64,000 nucleotides of DNA from Bacillus sp. NTK034 (GTDB taxonomy: Bacteria > Bacillota > Bacilli > Bacillales > Cytobacillaceae). Below the pieces are notes generated by a model, which had not been told where the DNA came from, did no database searches, and saw nothing but the letters and a program-made list of their open reading frames with translations. Numbering within the stretch: the stretch's first letter is position 1; each line of letters begins with the position of its first letter. The DNA is taken from NCBI RefSeq assembly GCF_017303275.1, contig NZ_JAFKOJ010000001.1:124001-188000 (forward strand), given 5' to 3'. Of this stretch, positions 44,731 to 53,862 are shown piece after piece. A program made the position numbers and the translations under genes.

Positions 44731-46716
44731 ATGACGCAAAAAAGAACAATTAAACCGGAAGATCTTTATCGGTTAAAATCTGTAGCTGATCCGCAGCTAT
44801 CCTTGAATGGAAATGACTTAGCTTTTGTTGAGACCGGAATGCTTGATGCGGAAAATACATATAGTTCAAATATTTTTTACTTAAATACCATTGAAAGTAA
44901 TATCCCGGTTCAGTGGACTTACGGCAAGCACCGTAATCATTCACCCCGCTGGTCTCCAGACGGGGAGTCAATCGCATTTGTATCCGACAGGGACGGAAAA
45001 TCACAAATTTATGTGATGAGCAAAGCAGGCGGAGAAGCCAGGCAGCTGACACACTGTGCAAATGGCGTTTCAAATCCTGTTTGGTCACCGGATGGGAAGA
45101 AAATTGGTTTCAATCTTTCAATAAAACCTGGTGAAGATGCAGAAACAAAGGAAAATCAGGAAAAAAAGGCAGACAAGCCCGTTCCGCTTGAAATTGAAAA
45201 AATGAAGCACAAATCAGACGCCCAGGGTTTTTGGAGCGGAAGGTACAGCCAGGTTGCATTAATAGATATTGAAACTGGGGGGATGGAGCAGCTGACATCC
45301 GGGGAACATGACTACCAGCTGCAGAACTGGTCACCTGATGGAAAATGGATTGCTGTTACAGCAGATTTAAGTGAAGACAAAGATTTCTCTTTTCTAAGCG
45401 ATGTCTATATTATCCATCTTGAAACAAAAGACATGAAAAGGATTACAAATGGAAAAGGTTATTTTGGAAGCGCCACATGGTCGCCGGATGGAAAATACAT
45501 AGGAATGTTCGGGCATGAAAGGGAATACGAAAATGCTACGCATACTAAGGTCTGGGTGTATAATCTCGAATTGGGCAATCTGCAGTGCCTGACTGCAGAA
45601 TCAGATATATTGGCTGGTGATTATGCCATCGGAGATTTCCAGCAGGGTGCAGTTACACCGGGAATTCTTTGGGCAAAGGACAGCAGCAGCTTTTATTTCC
45701 TGGCAACTGATCATGGCAATACAGTTGTTTATTATGGCACTTTAGATGGGGAATTATATCCTGCGCTGCTGGATCAGCAGCATGTATATGGATTGACAAC
45801 AGGAGGAAGCATCAATAAAGCTGTTGTGGCCATTAGCAAGCCTTCATATCCAGGAGATTTATTTTTGCTTGATGTCCCATCAGGGGAATTAAAGCAGCTG
45901 ACAAAAGTGAATGAAGAGTTCCTGAACGAAGTTGAGCTGGCAGATGCGGAGCCAATTCAGTTTAAATCTTCGGATAATTGGGACCTGCATGGCTGGATCA
46001 TGAAACCAGCCTATCTGAAAGAAGGAGAAAAAGCACCGCTTGTGCTCGAAATCCATGGCGGCCCTCATGCCATGTATGCCAATTCATATTTCCACGAATT
46101 CCAATGTCTTGCAGCAAAAGGCTATGCGGTCTTATTTATCAATCCACGGGGAAGCCATGGATATGGACAGCATTTTGTAGACGCTGTAAGAGGAGATTAT
46201 GGGGGCAAGGATTATGAGGATATTATGGATGCAGTCGATTATGCTCTGGAAAACTTCGATTTTATCGATAAAGACCGGCTTGGCGTAACGGGTGGAAGCT
46301 ATGGCGGGTTTATGACCAACTGGATTATTGGACACACCAGCCGCTTCAAGGCTGCAGTCACACAGCGATCCATCTCCAACTGGATCAGTTTCTATGGAGT
46401 AAGTGATATCGGCTACTATTTTACTGATTGGCAGATCAAGAGTGATTTGAATGATATAGAAAAGCTTTGGAAACATTCGCCGCTTGCTAATGTGAATGAT
46501 ATGAATACACCGCTGCTGATTCTGCACAGCGAAAAAGATTATCGCTGTCCAATTGAGCAGGCAGAGCAATTATTCATAGCCTTAAAGCATCGGAAGAAAA
46601 CAGCAAAATTTGTGCGGTTCCCTGAAGCCAACCATGAGCTTTCCAGAAGCGGAAAACCGAATTTAAGAATCAGCCGCCTGAATTACATTGCCGGCTGGTT
46701 TGATGAATATCTATAA
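44731..46716 (+). CDS. S9 family peptidase (acylaminoacyl/prolyl oligopeptidase type)
   Basis: A 661-residue S9C serine peptidase. The N-terminal 400 residues form a beta-propeller with WSPDG repeats (at about 70, 114, 206 and 250, each near a Trp-Ser-Pro-Asp-Gly). The C-terminal alpha/beta-hydrolase domain carries the nucleophile in GGSYGGF near residue 528, the Asp in SEKDYRCP and the His in EANHEL. It cleaves short peptides. ATG follows AGGAAGGATGGAG. It is a single-gene transcript with an imperfect hairpin behind it. Confidence 0.94.
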   Translation: MTQKRTIKPEDLYRLKSVADPQLSLNGNDLAFVETGMLDAENTYSSNIFYLNTIESNIPVQWTYGKHRNHSPRWSPDGESIAFVSDRDGKSQIYVMSKAGGEARQLTHCANGVSNPVWSPDGKKIGFNLSIKPGEDAETKENQEKKADKPVPLEIEKMKHKSDAQGFWSGRYSQVALIDIETGGMEQLTSGEHDYQLQNWSPDGKWIAVTADLSEDKDFSFLSDVYIIHLETKDMKRITNGKGYFGSATWSPDGKYIGMFGHEREYENATHTKVWVYNLELGNLQCLTAESDILAGDYAIGDFQQGAVTPGILWAKDSSSFYFLATDHGNTVVYYGTLDGELYPALLDQQHVYGLTTGGSINKAVVAISKPSYPGDLFLLDVPSGELKQLTKVNEEFLNEVELADAEPIQFKSSDNWDLHGWIMKPAYLKEGEKAPLVLEIHGGPHAMYANSYFHEFQCLAAKGYAVLFINPRGSHGYGQHFVDAVRGDYGGKDYEDIMDAVDYALENFDFIDKDRLGVTGGSYGGFMTNWIIGHTSRFKAAVTQRSISNWISFYGVSDIGYYFTDWQIKSDLNDIEKLWKHSPLANVNDMNTPLLILHSEKDYRCPIEQAEQLFIALKHRKKTAKFVRFPEANHELSRSGKPNLRISRLNYIAGWFDEYL

Positions 46717-46721
46717 AAAAG

Positions 46722-46753
46722 TTGCCGCAGGCCTCCGGGTTTGCGGTTTTTTG
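46722..46753 (+). terminator. Terminator after the S9 peptidase gene
   Basis: CCGCA pairs with TGCGG across a 12-base loop that itself partly pairs (CC/GG), followed by TTTTTT. Confidence 0.65.
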
Positions 46754-46999
46754 ATTAAAGCTGTAAAGTAACATCAAAATAACCCGATATATCAATGAAA
46801 TCAGTTTTCATATAGCGTAAAGAAACTGTTTAAAATAAATTGCAAAGAATCCAATTCATCTGCAGAATATAAGGGTATACAGGATATACCAGCAGTGATA
46901 TCGAAACTTTTTTATGGAAACTGCAGTCGAATATAGGTGAAGGTATTTCCATACCCGCGGCCGAAATATAATTTAACTGCAAAGAAAGGACTTATTCTA

Positions 47000-47929
47000 A
47001 TGAGATCAGATAGATATGAAAAGAAGAAAAAGAAAAAAAAATGGAAGTCCGTTCTCCTGGTTTTGTTTCTTATGATTGCAGGAACCCTTGGCTATTCGTA
47101 TTTTCAGTTCAAGCAAGGTGTTTCCCAGACGGAGGGAGAGGCAAATATACAGACAGAAGAGTTTGAATTTAACGGTGAAAAAGATAAATATGGAGGAACG
47201 AATATCCTGATTCTTGGAAGTGACGCAAGGGGAAAAGAGAAATCACGGGCAGATACCATCATGGTTGCCCAATACCATCCTGAAAAGGGAACATATAAGC
47301 TTATTTCTTTTATGAGAGATATGTACGTGGATATACCGGGCCATGGACAAAACAGAATAAATTCAGCACTTGCTTATGGTGGTCCTGAGTTATTAAGGCA
47401 GACGCTTAAGGAAAACTTTGATATTGATATAAAATATTACTCTATTGTTGACTTTGAAGGCTTTGTTCATTTAATAGATGAAGCTTTTCCAAGAGGGGTA
47501 GAAATTGATGTGGAAAAAAGAATGTCTGCCAATATCGGTGTTACTCTGGAACCGGGTCTGCAGCGGCTTGATGGTGAGCATCTCCTCGGGTATGTCAGGT
47601 TCAGGCAGGATGCGGTAGGTGATTTTGGAAGGGTTGAGCGCCAGCAGAAAGTAATGAAAGAAGTAGCAAGCCAGTTTACAAGCCTTCAGACCATTACAAA
47701 GCTTCCAAAACTCATCGGGGTGGTAACTCCTTTTGTTAATACCAATATGAATACCGGCGATATTCTGTATATTGGGAAAGATTTCTTATCTAAGGATAAC
47801 AGGGATGTAGAGACTCTTCGTGTTCCTGTTGATGGAACATTTGAAAATCAGAGAATTAATGGTGCTGCTGTTTTAGGCATAGATAAAGAGGCGAACAAAG
47901 CGGCAATCCATGAGTTTCTCTCGAAATAA
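47000..47929 (+). CDS. LytR-CpsA-Psr (LCP) family wall-polymer ligase
   Basis: A 309-residue membrane-anchored enzyme. A poly-Lys cytoplasmic stretch (residues 6-14) precedes one membrane helix, then the LCP domain: LILGSDARGKEKSRADTIMV near residue 72 and LISFMRDMYVDIPGHGQNRINSALAYGG near 95, with FGRVERQQKV near 210 carrying catalytic arginines. LCP proteins attach teichoic acids or other glycopolymers to peptidoglycan. The start at 47000 follows AAAGGA; the open frame runs 21 codons further without a site. Best label is TagU-like, but family members are hard to tell apart. Confidence 0.92.
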   Translation: MRSDRYEKKKKKKKWKSVLLVLFLMIAGTLGYSYFQFKQGVSQTEGEANIQTEEFEFNGEKDKYGGTNILILGSDARGKEKSRADTIMVAQYHPEKGTYKLISFMRDMYVDIPGHGQNRINSALAYGGPELLRQTLKENFDIDIKYYSIVDFEGFVHLIDEAFPRGVEIDVEKRMSANIGVTLEPGLQRLDGEHLLGYVRFRQDAVGDFGRVERQQKVMKEVASQFTSLQTITKLPKLIGVVTPFVNTNMNTGDILYIGKDFLSKDNRDVETLRVPVDGTFENQRINGAAVLGIDKEANKAAIHEFLSK

Positions 47930-48059
47930 AAAGTTAGAAACACAGTTTTTGGCGGATTAGGTGTACAATAAAAGGGGAAGTGGTAAAACTAGGAGAAGCT
48001 TCCCTTTAATGATAATCGAACGATAGGACTTTGCTGCATATTGGACAAGGAGATACTAA

Positions 48060-48683
48060 ATGGATTTTGAACTGTTCAAAGATTGGTTTACATTAGATCA
48101 TATAATGGATTTAATTCGGGAATATCGATCATTTGGGCCGCTTCCCGGTATTCTGCTTCCAATGCTAGAAGCATTTTTGCCTTTTCTGCCCCTGGTGTTA
48201 TTTGTTATGGCAAATGCGAGTGCATTTGGTCTCTGGCTGGGTTTTTTATACTCCTGGCTCGGCGCGGTCGCAGGAGCGCTGCTCGTTTTCCTGCTGGTCA
48301 GGAAATATGGCCAGAAACGAATACTCCGTTTTTTGAAAAAGCATAAGCAGGTACAGAGGCTTATGAAATGGGTGGAAAAGCATGGGTTTGGGCCATTGTT
48401 CATCCTGCTCTGTTTTCCGTTTACTCCATCGGCAGTCGTAAATATTGTCGCAGGGCTTTCGAATATCAGCATTGCTCAATATATGCTTGCAGTCCTGAGT
48501 GGCAAAATAGTGATGATTTTTACAATAAGCTTTGTCGGATATGATATCAAATCATTAATAACACAGCCAATTCGGACAGCCATTGTGGCATTGGTCATTT
48601 TCATTCTTTGGTATGTCGGCAAAATCATTGAAATAAAGATGAATATGAGCGTAGAAAAAGACCGCGGGAATAAAAAGTATTGA
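48060..48683 (+). CDS. yhjE: TVP38/TMEM64 (DedA-like) membrane protein YhjE-like
   Basis: A 207-residue membrane protein of the TVP38/SNARE-associated family. EAFLPFLPLVLFVMANASAFG near residues 38-58 and GPLFILLCFPFTPSAVVNIVAGLS (near 112) are the family motifs, with five or six helices. It matches YhjE next to the signal peptidase gene. GGAG lies 9 bases before the ATG, and the stop directly abuts the next frame. Role may be lipid flipping or membrane transport by analogy with DedA; unproven. Confidence 0.88.
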   Translation: MDFELFKDWFTLDHIMDLIREYRSFGPLPGILLPMLEAFLPFLPLVLFVMANASAFGLWLGFLYSWLGAVAGALLVFLLVRKYGQKRILRFLKKHKQVQRLMKWVEKHGFGPLFILLCFPFTPSAVVNIVAGLSNISIAQYMLAVLSGKIVMIFTISFVGYDIKSLITQPIRTAIVALVIFILWYVGKIIEIKMNMSVEKDRGNKKY

Positions 48684-48707
48684 ATGCAGTACTGGGAGAG
48701 ATGGAGT

Positions 48708-49262
48708 GTGAAAGAAGGCTTGAGAAAAGAAGGAGCGGAATGGCTGAAGGCTTTTGCAATTGGCATCATTATCTTTGCTTTTATACGGACTTTTTTCTTC
48801 TCCAATTATGTTGTGGAAGGTGAATCCATGATGCCCACCCTTCAGGATGGCAATAAGCTGATTGTCAATAAAATCGGCTATCAGGTCAGTGATTTAGAGC
48901 GCTTTGACGTAATTGTTTTTCATCATAATGATGAAGAGGATTTTGTAAAAAGAATAATAGGGATGCCAGGGGATGAAATTGAATACCGCGATGATGAATT
49001 ATTTGTAAATGGCAAAAAAGTGAATGAACCTTACCTGGAGAAATACCGGAAAGAAACAGCAGGGGGTAAACTGACAGGTGACTTTACACTGCTGGAAATG
49101 ACTGGCACCGAAACGGTTCCGGAGGGAAAACTATTTGTTATGGGAGATAATCGCCTTGGAAGCTGGGACAGCCGGCATTTTGGATTTATTTCAGCCGGCC
49201 AGGTTGTAGGGAAGGTAAACCTGCGCTATTGGCCGCTTGATGAAATGGATGCGTCATTCTAA
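48708..49262 (+). CDS. Signal peptidase I (SipV-type)
   Basis: A 184-residue type I signal peptidase with one N-terminal membrane helix. The catalytic Ser lies in VEGESMMPTL (near residue 37) and the general-base Lys in DFVKRIIGMPGDE (near 77); GDNRLGSWDSRHFG is the conserved C-terminal box. I start it at GTG 48708 because GGGAGAG lies seven bases upstream; ATG at 48684, immediately after the yhjE stop, is the alternative. B. subtilis has sipV next to yhjE. It removes signal peptides from secreted proteins. Confidence 0.92.
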   Translation: MKEGLRKEGAEWLKAFAIGIIIFAFIRTFFFSNYVVEGESMMPTLQDGNKLIVNKIGYQVSDLERFDVIVFHHNDEEDFVKRIIGMPGDEIEYRDDELFVNGKKVNEPYLEKYRKETAGGKLTGDFTLLEMTGTETVPEGKLFVMGDNRLGSWDSRHFGFISAGQVVGKVNLRYWPLDEMDASF

Positions 49263-49278
49263 ACAAACTTATTTTGCG

Positions 49279-49318
49279 AAAAAGGGACTCGATAATATCA
49301 ATTATTCGAGTCCCTTTT
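49279..49318. terminator. Long bidirectional terminator after signal peptidase gene
   Basis: AAAGGGACTCGA pairs with TCGAGTCCCTTT, extended by ATAA/TTAT with one bulge. It also serves the leftward gene ending at 49361. Confidence 0.85.
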
Positions 49319-49360
49319 ACTGTCTGGCACAAGAGCTATTCTAATTGCAGGCAAGACATC

Positions 49361-49687
49361 TCAGATTACATGCAAATTAGGATTATTCCTATATTCAGGT
49401 TCACAGTTTACACATACGTCTTCATCATAGTCAGTCATATTGACATCTTCACGATTGTATTCAATTCCGCAAAGGGAGCAGGCAACCATTGTTTCTTCTT
49501 CTATTTCCTCTGGGGGAATTGGGATAGCGTCATTAATAGTAATGGGCTCTACGGTAATTCCGCGTGTATTGACCATTTCGGCATTTAAATATTCCTTTGC
49601 GGATTCTTCAACTTCCCAAAATCCCAAATCCCATAACAGCTCCTGGGCGTCTCCGTTTTGAGCCATCAAGCCATAAACAACTTTCAT
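49361..49687 (-). CDS. Zinc-ribbon-like protein, unknown
   Basis: A 108-residue acidic protein starting MKVVYGLMAQNGDAQELLWD. The C-terminal part has two CxxC motifs, ACSLCGIEY and VCVNCEPEY, 26 residues apart, which look like a zinc ribbon. An Ile/Glu/Pro-rich linker joins the two halves. The start at 49687 follows AAAGGAG at eight bases. It stands alone between the signal-peptidase gene and the fabG-like gene. I do not recognise the family; regulatory or adaptor roles are open. Confidence 0.7.
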   Translation of the reverse strand: MKVVYGLMAQNGDAQELLWDLGFWEVEESAKEYLNAEMVNTRGITVEPITINDAIPIPPEEIEEETMVACSLCGIEYNREDVNMTDYDEDVCVNCEPEYRNNPNLHVI

Positions 49688-49937
49688 GATAAATTCTCCT
49701 TTCAACTTGCTGTCTTTTGTTTTATATTTCTTAGCCTCTTTTTGCAGCGCATAAACCGATTCAAAAAATTACCATCAGTTCCCTTGGAAGACTGGGATCG
49801 TTTTTTAAACAATGAGAATATATTGCTGGGCACAGGAAATACTGCAGGCTTTGTCGAATAATAGCTTGTGTACACGTCAAAGGATCCGTTTCAGTATCCG
49901 ATGTCGGAATATTTAAATATATCAGGAGGTGCAATTG

Positions 49938-50678
49938 ATGAGGCTGAAGGATAAAGTAGCCATTATTACTGGTGCGGCTAATGGAATTGGTCTGGCTGCG
50001 GCCGAAAAGTTGGCAGGTGAAGGAGCGGTGGTAGCCATGGCTGATTATGATGCAGACACGGGAATTACCAGGGCTCAGGAGCTCAAGGGAAAAGGTCTTC
50101 AGGTTGAGTTTTTTCAGGTGAATGTCGCGGACAGGCAAAGCATAGACAATATGGCGGAAGCTGTAAAAAGGGCATTTGGAAAAATTGACATCCTGATCAA
50201 TAATGCAGGAATAACAAGGGACGGGATGCTGGCAAAGCTATCTGCAGACGATTTTCAGGCCGTTATGGACGTGAATCTGGCAGGTGTCTTCCATTGTACA
50301 CAAGCAGTGCTTCCATTCATGCTCGAACAGGGAAGCGGAAGAATTATCAATACGTCCTCTGTTTCGGGAGTCTATGGGAATGTCGGACAGACAAACTATG
50401 CGGCAGCCAAAGCGGGTGTAGTGGGAATGACCAGAACATGGGCAAAAGAACTCGGAAGAAAAGGAATCAACGTAAATGCCGTTGCCCCAGGATTTATTTC
50501 AACCAGTATGACAGCAAAAGTACCGGAAAAGGTAATAGGACAAATGCAGGGGATGGTTCCGCTGGGCAGACTTGGAAAACCGGAAGATATTGCGAATGCA
50601 TACCTGTTTCTGGCTTCCGATGAATCGGATTATGTGAATGGCACAGTTCTTCATGTAGATGGCGGCATCATGATGTAA
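49938..50678 (+). CDS. 3-oxoacyl-ACP reductase-like SDR (FabG-like)
   Basis: A 246-residue classical short-chain dehydrogenase. The NAD(P) loop is ITGAANGIGLAAAEKL (near residues 11-26), NNAG is near 88, and the catalytic SSV...YAAAK set lies near 137-156. Its partner thiolase gene follows in 52 bases, so the pair looks like a polyhydroxyalkanoate or beta-oxidation-type acetoacetyl-CoA reductase plus thiolase unit, not the core fabG of fatty-acid synthesis. Start follows AGGAGGTG at six bases. Function is inferred from this context. Confidence 0.88.
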   Translation: MRLKDKVAIITGAANGIGLAAAEKLAGEGAVVAMADYDADTGITRAQELKGKGLQVEFFQVNVADRQSIDNMAEAVKRAFGKIDILINNAGITRDGMLAKLSADDFQAVMDVNLAGVFHCTQAVLPFMLEQGSGRIINTSSVSGVYGNVGQTNYAAAKAGVVGMTRTWAKELGRKGINVNAVAPGFISTSMTAKVPEKVIGQMQGMVPLGRLGKPEDIANAYLFLASDESDYVNGTVLHVDGGIMM

Positions 50679-50730
50679 TGACCTGACTTCGAGCGCCTGC
50701 TCGATAAGAAGATAAAATGAGGTGGAAAAG

Positions 50731-51909
50731 ATGAGAAATGTTGTAATAACATCAGCAGTCAGAACACCGGTTGGAACGTTTGGCGGAGCGTTTAAGGATC
50801 TTCTGCCGACAGATTTGATTGTGCCTGTATTAAAAGAAGCTGCCGGGAGAAGCGGCCTGCAGAGCAATGAGGTGGATGAAGTAATTTTGGGACACTGCAT
50901 TCAGCGTACAGATGAACCGAATACAGCAAGAACAGCAGCTTTGCTTGCAGGCTTTGATGATACAACAACAGGGTTTACAGTCCAGAGGCAGTGTGCATCC
51001 GGTATGCAGGCAATTATGTCTGCAGCGCTGCAGATTCAGTCAGGGATGTCAGATATCGTGATTGCTGGAGGAGTGGAAGCCATGAGCTCCAGCCCTTATC
51101 TATTAAAACAGCATCGCTGGGGCGCCCGCATGCAGCATGGGCAGGTAACCGACACCGTGTGGGAAATTCTCGAAGATCCAATCCATCATATTATGATGGG
51201 GGAAACGGCAGAAAACCTGGCAGAAATTCATGCCATTACAAGAGAAGAGCAAGATGAAGCGGCCTTGCTTAGCCACAAGAGAGCCTTGCACGCGATTGAA
51301 AGCGGTTACTTTGATTCGCAGATCGTTCCAATTACTGTGAAAAGCAGGAAAGGGGAAGTAACCGTTAGAAAAGATGAGAACCCGCGTGCAGATTTAACAG
51401 CCGAAAAGCTGCGAAACTTGAAGCCTGTCTTTAGAAAGGGCGGCTCCGTTACAGCCGGAAATGCATCAAGCCTGAATGACGGCGGAGCAGCCCTTGTCCT
51501 GATGCCGGAAGAACTGGCTCTGGAAAAGGGACTAAAGCCTCTGGCAAGGATTGCTGGCTTCTCCGTGGCAGGAGTAGACCCAAAAGTAATGGGAATAGGG
51601 CCAGTGCCGGCAGTCAAAAAAGGTCTTGCTAATGTCAGCTGGTCACTTGAGGATGCAGACTTGATTGAGATCAATGAGGCTTTTGCAGCCCAATATTTGG
51701 CGGTGGAGAAAGAGTTAGGCTTAAACCGGGACAAAGTAAATGTAAATGGAAGCGGAATCAGCCTGGGACACCCTATTGGATGTACTGGTGCACGCCTTGT
51801 TGTGAGTATTGTTCATGAATTAAAGAGAAGAGGCGGCCATAAAGGAATAGCTTCTCTATGTGTCGGAGGCGGGATGGGAGCCACAGTATTTGTCGAAACG
51901 TACGAATAA
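50731..51909 (+). CDS. Acetyl-CoA acetyltransferase (thiolase)
   Basis: A 392-residue thiolase. The acyl-accepting Cys is in RQCASGMQAI (near residue 86), the GHPIGCTGAR block near 346 has the His, and SLCVGGGMGATV near 375 has the second Cys, so all catalytic residues are present. It joins two acetyl-CoA to acetoacetyl-CoA or cleaves 3-ketoacyl-CoA. ATG at 50731 follows GAGGTGG at six bases. It is in one unit with the SDR gene before it. The next gene (GNAT) starts 80 bases later. Confidence 0.93.
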   Translation: MRNVVITSAVRTPVGTFGGAFKDLLPTDLIVPVLKEAAGRSGLQSNEVDEVILGHCIQRTDEPNTARTAALLAGFDDTTTGFTVQRQCASGMQAIMSAALQIQSGMSDIVIAGGVEAMSSSPYLLKQHRWGARMQHGQVTDTVWEILEDPIHHIMMGETAENLAEIHAITREEQDEAALLSHKRALHAIESGYFDSQIVPITVKSRKGEVTVRKDENPRADLTAEKLRNLKPVFRKGGSVTAGNASSLNDGGAALVLMPEELALEKGLKPLARIAGFSVAGVDPKVMGIGPVPAVKKGLANVSWSLEDADLIEINEAFAAQYLAVEKELGLNRDKVNVNGSGISLGHPIGCTGARLVVSIVHELKRRGGHKGIASLCVGGGMGATVFVETYE

Positions 51910-51989
51910 AGAGTTCCTTCGGGAGCTCTTTATTTATCCAATTAGCGAATCCCATCTTCTGCAGAATTAATTTTTCAGGGGGGAGAAAA

Positions 51990-52529
51990 GTGATAAGCTG
52001 TACGATATTGTCTGGAAAAAGGATCATTCTGGGGGCGTTTCTTGAGGAAGATATTAAAAAGATAATCCAGTGGCGTGCAGACGAAAAAATTATGCGAAAC
52101 CTGGATGCTCAGCCGGTAAAACCCAAACAGGAAATGGAAATTAAGAAATGGCTTGATGAGTGTCCGCAAGACACCTTCAGATTCTCGCTCAGGTTAAAAG
52201 AAGCAAATGAACTGATAGGCTATGCGGAGTTAAACGGCATTTTATGGCCACACAGAACAGGCTGGATTACCATCGCCATTGCAGATAAAACAGAATGGGG
52301 AAAAGGGTACGGAAAGGAAGCCATGCAATGCCTTATTAGTTATGCTTTTATGGAGCTTAATTTGTATAGGCTTCAGCTTACTGTATTTTCCTATAATACC
52401 AGAGCAAAAACTCTTTATGAAAGTCTTGGATTCCAGAAAGAAGGCTGCTATAGAGAGTTTATTGAGCGCGATGGAAAACGGCATGATATGTATTTATACG
52501 GGCTCCTGAGAAAGGAGTGGAAAGAGTGA
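51990..52529 (+). CDS. GNAT family N-acetyltransferase (RimJ/RimL type)
   Basis: A 179-residue acetyltransferase. The acetyl-CoA loop KGYGKEAMQCLISYAF (near residues 105-120), then LQLTVFSYNTRAKTLYESLGFQKEG is the RimJ/RimL GNAT pattern. Start is GTG at 51990 after GGGGGGAG; the open frame reaches upstream into the thiolase gene but the extension is not needed. Substrate (protein N-terminus, aminoglycoside or polyamine) cannot be read. A hairpin terminator follows. Confidence 0.85.
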   Translation: MISCTILSGKRIILGAFLEEDIKKIIQWRADEKIMRNLDAQPVKPKQEMEIKKWLDECPQDTFRFSLRLKEANELIGYAELNGILWPHRTGWITIAIADKTEWGKGYGKEAMQCLISYAFMELNLYRLQLTVFSYNTRAKTLYESLGFQKEGCYREFIERDGKRHDMYLYGLLRKEWKE

Positions 52530-52531
52530 CG

Positions 52532-52556
52532 AAGCGCGGAATGATTCCGCGCTTTA
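52532..52556. terminator. Bidirectional hairpin between GNAT and MFS genes
   Basis: AAGCGCGGAA-tga-TTCCGCGCTT, a perfect 10-bp stem. T runs are short, so strength is moderate. Confidence 0.7.
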
Positions 52557-52562
52557 CAAGAT

Positions 52563-53717
52563 TTATTCTGGCTGACTGACAAAAATAATTTCTTTTGACA
52601 AGAAATAGCTAAGAACGATATTCGTCAGGAAAAAGGCAAGAAGCAGAAACAGTACATAATGATATTCCAGAATCATAACCGCTGGGGGCGCAAGGCTTGC
52701 TCCGGTTAATAGAAAAAAAGAATAGAGAGAAAGCGCTTTTGCACGGTCAGCTCCTGCAATCATGCCAATCAGTGTGATAACAGTGGGAACAAGAAGGGAT
52801 ATGGAAGCCACAAACATAATGGAAATTGCCATTAAGGCAATAGTGCTGCTGAAGAAAAACATATTAATAATGCTGAAAATCCCTAAAAGTAAACCAAGCT
52901 TTAATGTCGAATGGGCACCAATCCGCTCAATTAATTTTCCCGTAAAGAGAGACAGCAGCGCCCCGATTAGTCCCACAGCTCTTAATGTGAACAGCTCCTC
53001 CATTGTTCCCTCGAAATTCCTTCCTATTGCATCGTAAAAAGCTACAAAGGCAAACAGCAAAGTAAAGGTAATAGCATAGCTTTGGAGCAGGCTTCCCTTC
53101 ATTAATAGTTTTTTCATAATTGAAATAACGGAAACCCCTGATTTGCAAGGAGGAGAAGTGCCTGGAAGTATTTTATACGATACAAGGAAAAGTATAAAAT
53201 AGCAAAACGCAAAGAAATAAAAAGCATAGTTCCATTTAAAATAAAAAGTAATTGTCGAACTGATCAGCTGTCCAAGAATGCCGGCGACAAGGAATCCTGT
53301 ATTGATAAAAACAAGCAGCAGGGTGCGGCTCCTCGGCCTGAAAAGATCAAAGGTATAAGCGAAGGCAACAGGAGCAAAGCTCCCAAGTGTCAGCCCCTGA
53401 ATCGACCTGGTTATATAGAGAGCCTCTACATTAGGAGAAAGCCCGACGGCACAAGTGGACAAAGCAGAAGCAAACAAACCCGTAATAATAATTTTGCGCC
53501 TGCCAAATGTATCTGAAGCAGGACCAAAGAACAGCAGGCCGGCTGCATAAAAAAATGCAAACAGGCTTCCCCCGCCAACAATATAATTTTCATTTACTTT
53601 AAATGAGTCAGCAATATCCCCGTAAATAGGGATTAGTGTATAAATGTTGCTGGCCACGAAAATTCCTGTAACTGTCAAAATGACTGAAGTTGCAATCAGG
53701 ATCTGTTTTGAAATCAT
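52563..53717 (-). CDS. MFS family transporter
   Basis: A 384-residue major facilitator with 12 hydrophobic segments. FFGPASDTFGRRKI (near residues 53-66) is the loop 2-3 motif and RSIQGLTLGSFAPVAFAYTFD the TM4 region typical of drug exporters. The start at 53717 follows AGGTGATA. The open frame continues 84 codons upstream through the divergent addB promoter and into addB and is not coding there. Substrate unknown; a drug or metabolite exporter is most likely. Confidence 0.87.
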   Translation of the reverse strand: MISKQILIATSVILTVTGIFVASNIYTLIPIYGDIADSFKVNENYIVGGGSLFAFFYAAGLLFFGPASDTFGRRKIIITGLFASALSTCAVGLSPNVEALYITRSIQGLTLGSFAPVAFAYTFDLFRPRSRTLLLVFINTGFLVAGILGQLISSTITFYFKWNYAFYFFAFCYFILFLVSYKILPGTSPPCKSGVSVISIMKKLLMKGSLLQSYAITFTLLFAFVAFYDAIGRNFEGTMEELFTLRAVGLIGALLSLFTGKLIERIGAHSTLKLGLLLGIFSIINMFFFSSTIALMAISIMFVASISLLVPTVITLIGMIAGADRAKALSLYSFFLLTGASLAPPAVMILEYHYVLFLLLAFFLTNIVLSYFLSKEIIFVSQPE

Positions 53718-53862
53718 CCTTATCACCTGCCGATATACTTTATGCACGAAACCCCGTATAGGAAAGTTGTCATTTCCACAATTTTGAAGAACCCCATACA
53801 AAAAATTGAACAGCTTATATGATAAAATAATGATAGAGAGAGCTTTTTTAAGGAGGAAAAAA

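Noticed and set aside
49742..49861. 39-codon plus-strand frame before the fabG-like gene
   Set aside because: Composition is protein-like, but there is no ribosome site or recognisable family; possibly a decayed fragment.
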